Of a DNA stretch of 64,000 nt, positions 56,749-64,000 are shown piece after piece. Position numbers and translations under genes: made by a program. Source of the stretch: CAVQMC01 sp963713505 (lineage in GTDB: Bacteria; Bacteroidota; Ignavibacteria; Ignavibacteriales; Ignavibacteriaceae); NCBI GenBank assembly GCA_963713505.1, contig CAVQMC010000027.1, positions 1 through 64,000 of the forward strand, written 5' to 3'. Under the pieces are notes generated by a model, which worked only from the letters and a program-made list of their open reading frames with translations, made no database searches and was not told where the DNA came from. The first letter of the stretch is position 1; each line of letters opens with the position of its first letter.

Positions 56749-59052
56749 TTAAAAAATACTTAATTGTCCCGATTGAATAATATTCTCGAAAGATTTTCCG
56801 AGCAGTACCAACACAGAATCTGCAATTGGTTTTAATTGTTTTTCAATATAATGTTCATAATCAATGTCATTATAATTTAGTTCAACAGGAACTGGTCCGC
56901 GGCGTGTTATTACATAGTGTATTGTGCCGGTATGCTGGTCAATCATTTTTGCTGCTTTAACATGCTGCGGTATATTTTTAACATAATCGTCTGTATCTTT
57001 TCTTAATCTTTTCTTATATATAAGAGTTTCATCAAGCTCACCGCTTTTCAATTTTTTGACAACATCCTTTATCCACTCTTCAATTTCTTTATTATGGAAA
57101 ATTCTGTCATATAATTCTATTTGGAATTCTTTTGATAGTTTTGTCCAATCGGAACGAACAAACTCCATTCCGACAAACTCAATTCGTTCTTTATTGTCTT
57201 CAATTAATAAACCTGCATATCTTTTTTTAGCACCGGAAGTTTCACTTCCCCTAGCTGGAGTTATTATATATTTCCTATAATATTTTTCATATTCTATTTC
57301 CAGAAAGGAATCAACTTTATATTCTTTTTTAAGTCTTTCTTTCCAATAAGTATTAAGAGAATCTGCAATTGATAACCCGTTTTCTTCGGCATTTTCACCT
57401 TCATGAGGTTTTAATCTAACAAAAAGAGAATCCGTATCGCCGTAAACAACTTTGTAATTGTTTGCTTCTAAAAAGGCTTTGCTTCCAAGCAGAAGCCATT
57501 GACCTGTTCCGGTTATTGCGGTTGCAAGTTCAGGCTGATAAAACCTGCAGTTGTATGATCCCATAACTCCGTAAAAACTATTCATTAAAATTTTTATTGC
57601 TTGTGCAAGTTGTTTGTCTTTTTTCTTTTTTGCATCTGCCCTTTGCTGCATTAAAGTTTCAATAAAATCCGGAAGCAAATGTTTGGTAAAAGAGAAATTA
57701 ATTCCGTTTGGAGTATTAATTGTATCCTTGGCAGAAAGCAGTTTTGATAAGGGATCGATCTTAAAGGTCTGAATAATTGAAGGATACAAACTTTTAAAAT
57801 CCAGAACAATCACATCATCATAAATTCCCGGTTTTGGATCTAAAACATAACCGCCTGCAGCATGTTCGCCGGTTATAATATCTGCAATATTCGGAGCGAC
57901 AAACCCCTCTTTGTGAAGACGCGGCAGATAAAAATGATCAAAAGCCGCACTCATCATACCAAGCTGATCCATTAAGAGTCCGGAAATTTGAGATCTTTTT
58001 ACAGACAATTCTATTAAAGCTGTTTTCCTAAATATATCAGTAACCAGAACAGCATCCTGCAGATTATATTTTGCGAGAGAAATTTTATCTTCGGCAAATA
58101 ATCTTTCAATTTCTTTAATTTTGTTTTGATCCGGAGTTATTTCTTTGCCTATTCCCAAAAGTTCCTGTGCAATAGTTTCAAGCTTATAATCTTCAAAAGA
58201 AAAAAAGGAAGATCTTAAAGCCGGCGGACCATCAATTACAACACGACCGGGAATATTTGCATAGTAGCTTCCGGCACCGCGGTTTCTTAAAGTAACTTTT
58301 CCACGGCCTCTTGCTAATTCAAAAGGAATGAATAATTCTTTGCTTTTATTTTCAAGGAACATCAAATCAAAACCGATTACATGCCAGCCGATTATTATAT
58401 CCGGATCTGATTTCTTAAACCATTTTAAAAATTCTTCCAATAATTCTTTTTCGGAAGGAAATTCAAAAATATTTTCTTTTAGTTTTTTTTGTTCGCTGCC
58501 AAGGATAAAAACAATTTGTTCAATGTTATTTTTCCATGTTAAATTAATTGCTATAGAATATAAAACACTATTCTTCATTCCTGTTTCAATATCAAGAGAG
58601 GCTACTTTAAAATCCGGATTAACATCGCACGGCTCAATTAACGGATTAATAAAACTTATATAACCTTCTTTTTGTTTTATATCTCCCGTTACTTTTATTT
58701 GAACATTAATATATTTTTCCATTAAATATCTTCTTGCCGGATCAACATCGGATTCATAAGTTTTAATACTCTTCGATTTCAAATCTTCCACCGCAATTTT
58801 CAGATCTCTTTGGGAATTAAAATATATAGCATCAACAGGCTGTTTATCAAAAGATTTAAATTTTACATTTTTTCTTTTATAATATTTAATTCCTTCTATT
58901 ATTTCGTCTCTATTTAGGAAAAACACAGGTTTGTTATTTCCAATAATTATCTCAACTGTTCCGCAATCTTTGGAAGTTCCGAAAAACCGGAGATAATTTT
59001 TACCGTGGGAATCGACCCAATCGCCTGTTATTATAAAAACATCTGTAGTCAT
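56749..59052 (-). CDS. polB: Family B DNA polymerase (Pol II-like)
   Basis: A 767-residue DNA polymerase close in length to E. coli Pol II. The exonuclease domain shows A-S-L-D-I-E-T-G (Exo I, about residue 150) and I-I-G-W-H-V-I-G-F-D-L (Exo II). The polymerase domain shows D-F-K-S-L-Y-P-S-I-I (motif A), L-M-N-S-F-Y-G-V-M-G (motif B) and Y-G-D-T-D-S-L-F-V (motif C). All metal-binding acids are intact. Pol II acts in replication restart and damage tolerance. It converges directly on the small frame at 56620 and stands alone otherwise. Confidence 0.92.
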   Translation of the reverse strand: MTTDVFIITGDWVDSHGKNYLRFFGTSKDCGTVEIIIGNNKPVFFLNRDEIIEGIKYYKRKNVKFKSFDKQPVDAIYFNSQRDLKIAVEDLKSKSIKTYESDVDPARRYLMEKYINVQIKVTGDIKQKEGYISFINPLIEPCDVNPDFKVASLDIETGMKNSVLYSIAINLTWKNNIEQIVFILGSEQKKLKENIFEFPSEKELLEEFLKWFKKSDPDIIIGWHVIGFDLMFLENKSKELFIPFELARGRGKVTLRNRGAGSYYANIPGRVVIDGPPALRSSFFSFEDYKLETIAQELLGIGKEITPDQNKIKEIERLFAEDKISLAKYNLQDAVLVTDIFRKTALIELSVKRSQISGLLMDQLGMMSAAFDHFYLPRLHKEGFVAPNIADIITGEHAAGGYVLDPKPGIYDDVIVLDFKSLYPSIIQTFKIDPLSKLLSAKDTINTPNGINFSFTKHLLPDFIETLMQQRADAKKKKDKQLAQAIKILMNSFYGVMGSYNCRFYQPELATAITGTGQWLLLGSKAFLEANNYKVVYGDTDSLFVRLKPHEGENAEENGLSIADSLNTYWKERLKKEYKVDSFLEIEYEKYYRKYIITPARGSETSGAKKRYAGLLIEDNKERIEFVGMEFVRSDWTKLSKEFQIELYDRIFHNKEIEEWIKDVVKKLKSGELDETLIYKKRLRKDTDDYVKNIPQHVKAAKMIDQHTGTIHYVITRRGPVPVELNYNDIDYEHYIEKQLKPIADSVLVLLGKSFENIIQSGQLSIF

Positions 59053-59246
59053 GGTTAAGTTTTTTAAAGAGAACTAAAATATAATGTATAATTTAAGTTA
59101 TTAATGATGTGATTCAACTGAAATCGGGATATTTGAGATGAATTGTTAAGATTTGCGGGAAGTAAAGAAAAATTCCTCAAAGAACGCAAGAAATTAAAAA
59201 ACGTTCAATGAGGAATAAAACAATTAAGGAAATAAAAAACAAATAA

Positions 59247-59672
59247 TTATGAAGTCATAGTATTGCCGAAAGGCTGGTCGTTATTCGATAACAATGACCA
59301 ATTTGTGAATGCAGATTCAATTGCATTTTGAAGTTCTATTTTTGTAAAGGGTTTTTCCAAATAACCATAAGGAACACGAAGTTTGGTTCTATGTTGTTTG
59401 TCGTCATAAGATAAGCCTGTAACAAAAATTACAGGCAAGTTGTTTTTCTTGCATATTTCATCAGCGGTTTCAAAGCCGTTCATTTTTCCTTGAAGTGATA
59501 TATCCATTAATACTAAATCGGGAGTTTCATTTTCCGCAGAATATACCGCATCTTCACCGCTTTTTACAGAAGTAGTGACCTTGTAACCTAAATCGGTTAC
59601 AGCATCTTGCATATCTTCCGATGTAAATTCATCGTCTTCGACAATTAATATTTTTTTAAGTGATGATTCCAT
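59247..59672 (-). CDS. Single-domain response regulator (receiver only)
   Basis: A 141-residue CheY-like receiver. The acidic pocket is V-E-D-D (11-14), the phospho-acceptor D57 is in V-L-M-D-I-S-L, Thr is in F-V-T-G and Lys in L-E-K-P-F. No output domain follows. It lies 65 bases downstream of a second lone receiver on the same strand and shares its V-L-M-D-I-x-L-x-G-x-M-N-G pattern, so the two are paralogues. No histidine kinase is in the window. Confidence 0.92.
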   Translation of the reverse strand: MESSLKKILIVEDDEFTSEDMQDAVTDLGYKVTTSVKSGEDAVYSAENETPDLVLMDISLQGKMNGFETADEICKKNNLPVIFVTGLSYDDKQHRTKLRVPYGYLEKPFTKIELQNAIESAFTNWSLLSNNDQPFGNTMTS

Positions 59673-59737
59673 TAATTGAGCTCCTTATAAACCGATAAAT
59701 AATATAATCGGTCAAATGATAGTGTTTCCCTTTATTT

Positions 59738-60148
59738 TTAAGTATGAGCCGTACTGCTTCTATTAAAGAATGCTCTATTAATTAAAGTTAATTCTATTGC
59801 AGTTTGTAAATCGTAATTATTGCAGGGCTTGGTTAAAAACCTGTTCGGCTCCAGCAATTTTTCTTTTTGTAATCCTTTATCAAAAGGCAAAGCAGAAAGA
59901 TAGATAACCGGAACGTTAAAACTTTTCATTATGATCTTTGCTGCTTCAATACCGTTCATTGTCCCGGCTAAAGTTATATCCATTAAAACCACGTCGGGAT
60001 TTAAGGCACCGGTTTTATTTACAGCTTCTTCTCCGTACCTAACTACAGCACAAACAGTGTAGCCCATTTTTCCTAAGGACCTTTGAATGTCCAGTGCTAT
60101 AATATTTTCATCTTCAACAAGAAGAATTTTTTTCTTCTTTTGAGTCAT
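59738..60148 (-). CDS. Single-domain response regulator (receiver only), paralogue of its neighbour
   Basis: A 136-residue receiver with V-E-D-E (11-14), D57 in V-L-M-D-I-T-L, and Lys in L-T-K-P-C. Ser replaces the usual Thr (Y-L-S-A). It has no DNA-binding domain, so it probably acts by protein contact or in a phosphorelay. It is the first gene of the pair. Confidence 0.92.
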   Translation of the reverse strand: MTQKKKKILLVEDENIIALDIQRSLGKMGYTVCAVVRYGEEAVNKTGALNPDVVLMDITLAGTMNGIEAAKIIMKSFNVPVIYLSALPFDKGLQKEKLLEPNRFLTKPCNNYDLQTAIELTLINRAFFNRSSTAHT

Positions 60149-60467
60149 TTTATAAATTATTTAAATCCTTCATTATATTATTAATTTTACCTATTGTTTT
60201 TCTCAACCATTGTGCCAAATATTTTTATAATATTTTTATATTACTTTTATTACAAAAAGTAATTAGATTAAGCTTTAATTGTATCTATTACTTTTTTTAT
60301 GGTAATTTTTGCATAAAAAGGAAATATTTATATCTGGTAATTTGAGGTAATGTTGATGTTTTAATAGAAAAAAGAATTGATTAATCTTAAATTGATAACC
60401 TGATTGTACATTGTTCTGTATCAAAATGATTACTAAAAGCTAATTATTGAAAGCAGGGAATACTCCT
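60149..60467. promoter_or_regulatory. Divergent promoter region
   Basis: A 319-bp AT-rich stretch between the receiver genes and the serine protease gene. I see no repeat or named operator. Confidence 0.4.
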
Positions 60468-61454
60468 ATGAAACACTTCAGTAGAATTAGTAAAGCATTA
60501 ATCCTTTTAATTTTTTTATTTAATTTTTCTTGCTCTTCCTATATTTATAAAACTGTGTATCCTACATTGGAAGATGGAAAATACGATAGCGAATTTCCCT
60601 ATAAAAACAGTTCAAAACAGCTGCAGGAAATTGGTAATACTATTCAAAGAGTAAATACAGTCGCTTTTTATAACACTTATATTTTTCCGGAAAGCAGTAT
60701 GGTTAAGTATTCGGAACTAACCGAAAAGGTAATTAAATCAAAAGCGGTTGAAGAAGGTAATTTTAACAAGATAATTTCCGGAACCGCTACTGTTATATAT
60801 TATAGAAACAATTTAATCGGAATGCTTACTTGTTCCCATGTTGTAGATATGCCCGATACCATACTTTCTTTTTACGGCGGTGATCTGAATAAATCCACAA
60901 CGCTTGAAAGCATATCTATAAAAAACAAACAAACAATTTATGCTGCCGGTTTCCCGGAAGGCGGAGAACTTAAATTAGTTGCATCCGATAAAAATTTAGA
61001 TATAGCTTTTTTGTCTCAACGATTTTCATATACGCCGGTATTTAAATACACGGTTTTTAATTATCCAATAGGCGAAGCAAAAAATCTTGAATGGGGTTCT
61101 TTTGTGTACGTCTTTGGATACCCGCTTAATTATAAAATGATTACAGATGCTATTGTCAGCAGTCCGAATAGCGATGACAACGGTTCTTTTATTTTAAATG
61201 CCGTAATTAACGAGGGATTTAGCGGCGGAATTGTATTGGCAATAAAGGACGGGGTTCCAAATTTTCAATTAGTAGGAATGGTAAAATCTATGCCCGAAGA
61301 AGATGTTTACAATGTACAGCCCGAAATAAAAAGCAATGTAAACTATAATCCGCTGGTTCCTTATAAAGGGAATTTATTTGTTCAAAAAAGTGAAAATTTG
61401 AAATATGGAATTACTAAAGTAGTACCCATAGATGCTATTATGAAATTCTTTTAA
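60468..61454 (+). CDS. Trypsin-like serine protease, probable lipoprotein
   Basis: A 328-residue protein from ATG 60468; an in-frame TTG lies 21 bases upstream but would place extra residues before the signal. The signal is hydrophobic and ends F-N-F-S-C (Cys22), consistent with a lipoprotein. The protease triad is visible: His in T-C-S-H-V-V-D (about residue 124), Asp in N-L-D-I-A-F-L (about 182) and Ser in N-E-G-F-S-G-G-I-V. This matches Trypsin_2-like enzymes. No PDZ domain is present, unlike DegP. A role in envelope proteolysis is inferred. Confidence 0.85.
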   Translation: MKHFSRISKALILLIFLFNFSCSSYIYKTVYPTLEDGKYDSEFPYKNSSKQLQEIGNTIQRVNTVAFYNTYIFPESSMVKYSELTEKVIKSKAVEEGNFNKIISGTATVIYYRNNLIGMLTCSHVVDMPDTILSFYGGDLNKSTTLESISIKNKQTIYAAGFPEGGELKLVASDKNLDIAFLSQRFSYTPVFKYTVFNYPIGEAKNLEWGSFVYVFGYPLNYKMITDAIVSSPNSDDNGSFILNAVINEGFSGGIVLAIKDGVPNFQLVGMVKSMPEEDVYNVQPEIKSNVNYNPLVPYKGNLFVQKSENLKYGITKVVPIDAIMKFF

Positions 61455-61548
61455 AGATAATAGCCGTGATTTAAAAGACGCTGGTTTTTCGCCGGACTAT
61501 TTATTTCAATAATTTTGTTTTTTTGATTGTAAGAAAAAATAATATATT

Positions 61549-61899
61549 ATGAACATTGAACAATTAAGAGAATATTGTTTAAAGAAAAAAGGCGTGAATG
61601 AAAGTTTTCCCTTTAATGAAGAAACTTTAGTTTTTAAAGTAGTTTCTAAAATCTTTTTATTAGCTTCGCTTGATTCGATACCTTTATCTATTAATTTAAA
61701 GTGCGATCCCGAATTAGCAGTTGAATTAAGAGAAAGATATGATTCAATTCAACCGGGTTATCATATGAACAAAACTCATTGGAACACAATTACAATAGAC
61801 GGTACTTTGCCCGACAAAAAATTAAATGAGTTAATTGACCATTCTTACGAATTGGTTAAAAAAGGATTAAAAAAATCAGATCTTAAAAAATTGGAATAA
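61549..61899 (+). CDS. MmcQ/YjbR-family DNA-binding-like protein
   Basis: A 116-residue protein with the MmcQ/YjbR fold. It begins L-R-E-Y-C-L-K-K-K-G-V-N-E-S-F-P-F and has L-K-C-D-P-E-L-A-V-E-L-R-E-R-Y and H-W-N-T-I-T-I-D-G. The fold resembles the phosphoribosyl or MotA-like DNA-binding fold, but a biological role is not established for most members. The next gene begins 36 bases later, so they are probably cotranscribed. Confidence 0.87.
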   Translation: MNIEQLREYCLKKKGVNESFPFNEETLVFKVVSKIFLLASLDSIPLSINLKCDPELAVELRERYDSIQPGYHMNKTHWNTITIDGTLPDKKLNELIDHSYELVKKGLKKSDLKKLE

Positions 61900-61934
61900 A
61901 AAAGGACAATAAAGAATAAAGAAAATCCGGAACC

Positions 61935-62306
61935 ATGGAAACTCCTTACGAAATTACAGATAAAAATCAGTTTGAAGATTTAATTAATAATTCAAGGCTT
62001 TCAAAAAAAGAAATTGTAATATTAAAGTATTCTACACAATGTTATATTAGTTCTGAAGTGGAAAACTTATTTGATGATTGGGTGAAAAGCTTGGATGAAT
62101 CCTCAAAATTAGTAGCAGCAAAAGTAAATGTAATATCTTCAAAGATGATTAGTTTGAATATTGCACAGGCTCTTGGCGTTAAGCATCAGTCACCTCAAAT
62201 TATATGGCTGGACAAAAAGAACAAAGTTAAATGGACGGCAAGCCATTATGATATTTCTATCAAAGAACTAAACTATTATTATTCAGAATTAATCGGGGAA
62301 AAATAA
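61935..62306 (+). CDS. ytxJ: Bacilliredoxin YtxJ-like protein
   Basis: A 123-residue thioredoxin-fold protein of the YtxJ (BrxC) family. The single cysteine is in Y-S-T-Q-C-Y-I-S-S (Cys36), where YtxJ homologues have T-x-C-P-I-S. Bacilliredoxins remove bacillithiol from protein thiols. The proline typical of the active-site loop is replaced by Tyr, which may alter activity. V-K-H-Q-S-P-Q-I-I-W-L is the cis-proline loop. It suggests the host makes bacillithiol. Confidence 0.85.
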   Translation: METPYEITDKNQFEDLINNSRLSKKEIVILKYSTQCYISSEVENLFDDWVKSLDESSKLVAAKVNVISSKMISLNIAQALGVKHQSPQIIWLDKKNKVKWTASHYDISIKELNYYYSELIGEK

Positions 62307-62487
62307 ATTTTTTGTACAAGCTATCACGGCAATTATTGTTTGTCAACAACAACTTAAAAATTAAACATTAGAATTTGACATCAAATATATTTTTAAAGTT
62401 ATCATTTTTAATAAAATTATTATATATTTCAGAGATTTTAAATCAAGTTCAATGGACGATCATCATAAAATAAAAAACGGAGGAAAA

Positions 62488-62850
62488 ATGAAAAAATTCT
62501 TTGCGTTAACTACTATTATATTTTTCGCAGTATTGTCAACGTCGCTTTTTGCACAATCTCAAGTAGAAAGCGGAAAATTTTCCGCAAATACCAGTTCACC
62601 AAATTATACTTTAGATAAAAACTCCGGGGATAGATCTTATACAATAGAAGTAACTTTTCCGAAACCGTTTGATACAAAACCTAATGTAGTATTGGCTGTT
62701 AGCCAGCTCGATGCTTCTACTTCAACTAACATTCGTTATAATGTTGAGGCTGTTTCTGTTTCCAGAGATAACTTTACAGTAAAAATTACGACCTGGAGCG
62801 ATAGTAAAATTCTAGGAATCAGCGGAACATGGTTGGCTCATACAGAATAA
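62488..62850 (+). CDS. Secreted single-domain H-type lectin-like protein
   Basis: A 120-residue protein starting at ATG 62488 behind GGAGG. A signal peptide (1-22, ending L-F-A-Q) precedes one H-type lectin-like domain with V-E-V-T-F-P-K-P-F-D-T-K-P-N-V-V-L-A-V and the conserved W-S-D-S-K-I plus final W. In animals and slime moulds these domains bind GalNAc-type sugars as trimers. Bacterial copies are known but seldom studied. The small secreted form and strong terminator suggest a stand-alone, well-expressed product. Confidence 0.8.
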   Translation: MKKFFALTTIIFFAVLSTSLFAQSQVESGKFSANTSSPNYTLDKNSGDRSYTIEVTFPKPFDTKPNVVLAVSQLDASTSTNIRYNVEAVSVSRDNFTVKITTWSDSKILGISGTWLAHTE

Positions 62851-62874
62851 TTTTTATTCTTATTTGGCAATATA

Positions 62875-62907
62875 AAAAGCTGCTCTATTTTTAGGGCAGC
62901 TTTTTTA
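62875..62907 (+). terminator. Intrinsic terminator of the lectin gene
   Basis: AAAAGCTGC (62875-62883) pairs with GCAGCTTTT (62896-62904), with T's continuing to 62906. It lies 25 bases after the stop. Confidence 0.87.
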
Positions 62908-63068
62908 TTTTGATGATAATTATTTTTTAATTTATACTTTAGATGTATTAGTTAATTTTTTATGTTTACAAAGTTAACTTTTAACTAAATCTGATTATTT
63001 TACTTTAGGAAAGATGTTTTCTCCTGCTCTTACTTCATTCATCAATTTTATTTAGAAAGGAATTACAT

Positions 63069-64000
63069 GTGAAAAACCGCTACTTCTTTACCTCTTTTGT
63101 TTTTATTTTATTCTTTATTCTGGGAGTTTCCACATCATATTCTCAAAAACCGGCCGCAAACAGGCAATTGGAAATTATACCGAATGAAAGCGAAAATTTT
63201 ATTGTTAAAGATTTCATGAGAATAAACACCCGTACCAACATTCCTGCTGCTTTATATGTAGTTAATTATAAAGTTAATCAGGATTCGCCTGAAAATATGG
63301 CAAAACAATACTTACTCGCGAATTCAAAAAAACTACATTTAAAGAACGACCTTAGTGATCTTGTTTATGAATCAACAAGACGAACCCCTGGCGGTTACCA
63401 TGTCCATTTTCAACAAACCAAAGATGGTTTCCCTGTGTATAATTCTACAATTGTTGTAACAATTAATAATAAAGATCGTGTTTCTTTTGTTGTCAGCGGA
63501 TATAAAGTTGAATATGGAAAACACCCCGGAGAAAATTATAATCCGATTCCTTTGGTTTCAGAAGCTGCGGCGCTTCAAACCGCAAAAAGCTATTTGAACG
63601 TTTCAGGTGAAGTTAATTTCGAAAAAACACAAACAATAGTTTATTACAATAAAGGTGCCTTCAGATTAGCCCAAAAAGTTAACATAGTTCCGTCTCAGGG
63701 ATTATATGGTGATTGGGAAGTTTTGGTTGATGCAAGATCCGGAGAAATATTTAGAGCTGAAGACAAAGCCGATTATTATTGGGGCGGCGGAAAACATGAT
63801 AAAGTTTTAGTAAACGGATCGGGCTGGGTTTTTGATCCGGATCCAATTACACATGCAAGAACAACTTATGGTTCAAACGGTTTTACTGATAATAACGATG
63901 CTGATTCGGATTCGTTAACAGCTCAATTAGAAACTAAAGATCTTTTAGATATTACTTTTGACGGAAGCGTTTATAAGCTTATTGGTCCAAATGCAGAAAT
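63069..64000 (+). CDS. Fungalysin/thermolysin-like metalloprotease, N-terminal part only
   Basis: The frame begins at GTG 63069 and is open to the window edge (310 codons). A signal peptide (about 1-28) is followed by an FTP propeptide domain (G-G-Y-H-V-H-F-Q-Q-T-K-D-G-F-P-V-Y-N-S-T), then a PepSY-like part (E-A-A-A-L-Q-T-A-K-S-Y-L and L-V-D-A-R-S-G-E-I-F-R-A-E). The beginning of the mature region is V-F-D-P-D-P-I-T-H-A-R-T-T-Y. This order is that of M36 fungalysin-like or M4 enzymes. The zinc site would lie beyond the edge, so the class is not certain. Confidence 0.85.
   Translation, partial: MKNRYFFTSFVFILFFILGVSTSYSQKPAANRQLEIIPNESENFIVKDFMRINTRTNIPAALYVVNYKVNQDSPENMAKQYLLANSKKLHLKNDLSDLVYESTRRTPGGYHVHFQQTKDGFPVYNSTIVVTINNKDRVSFVVSGYKVEYGKHPGENYNPIPLVSEAAALQTAKSYLNVSGEVNFEKTQTIVYYNKGAFRLAQKVNIVPSQGLYGDWEVLVDARSGEIFRAEDKADYYWGGGKHDKVLVNGSGWVFDPDPITHARTTYGSNGFTDNNDADSDSLTAQLETKDLLDITFDGSVYKLIGPNAE

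Overview
The window looks like chromosomal DNA of an Ignavibacteria-type bacterium (Bacteroidota/Chlorobi side). It is AT-rich. At least five ORFs or ORF remnants end in the same roughly 80-residue C-terminal sorting domain (N-Y-P-N-P-F-N-P ... G-N-E-V-A ... S-G-x-Y-x-Y-x-L ... K-K-M), which in that group marks type IX-secreted cargo. A TonB receptor is paired with a DUF4249 lipoprotein, and the primary sigma factor is the short Bacteroidota-like type. I see no tRNA, rRNA, CRISPR array, transposase or phage genes.

Layout. 0-5.4 kb: ECF sigma factor overlapping a Ser/Thr kinase-TPR receptor, an RRM RNA-binding protein, a NYN-LOTUS nuclease, and a scar made of two gene remnants. 5.4-9.6 kb: DUF4249 lipoprotein, TonB-dependent receptor and a methyltransferase (minus strand). 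9.6-14.6 kb: accessory region with palindromic repeats, a frameshifted nuclease-helicase (DUF2075), a frameshifted SDR oxidoreductase, a MITE-like inverted-repeat element and a frameshifted beta-barrel gene. 14.6-21.8 kb: secreted-protein block (papain-like peptidase, kelch protein, Omp28-like protein, one decayed cargo gene). 21.9-39.5 kb: dehydrogenase, acyl-ACP desaturase, three secreted unknowns, tricorn-like protease, ABC-2 exporter, HEAT-like and TPR proteins, YCF48-like cargo protein, hemL, small envelope proteins and DinB. 39.8-46.8 kb: replication cluster dnaN-recF-DUF721-gyrB-gyrA, with a candidate origin just upstream of dnaN. 47.2-52.3 kb: lytic transglycosylase, DUF2723 membrane protein, rpoD. 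52.5-64 kb: nitroreductase, AlaX, DPP-IV, three small ORFs, family B DNA polymerase, two lone receiver domains, a trypsin-like protease, MmcQ/YjbR, a bacilliredoxin, an H-type lectin and the start of a fungalysin-like metalloprotease.

A striking feature is the number of single-base frameshifts in otherwise well-conserved genes: DUF2075, SDR (two), beta-barrel, tricorn protease (two), ABC ATPase, HEAT protein, YCF48 protein, gyrA, DUF2723, plus several in the 21-kb cargo gene. Because gyrA is essential and one inserted base explains its break, many of these are probably assembly or sequencing indels rather than true pseudogenes. Genuine decay is clearer at 4906-5395, where a truncated RRM copy abuts a cargo-domain remnant carrying a nonsense codon.

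Many transcription units end in recognisable hairpins followed by a T-run, several of them perfect palindromes. I found no clearly new multi-gene system. The best candidates for a second look are the origin region lacking dnaA, the nested inverted repeat at 37.6 kb, the MITE-like element at 13.4 kb, the small membrane ORFs at 56.0-56.7 kb, and the NYN-LOTUS/RRM neighbourhood.
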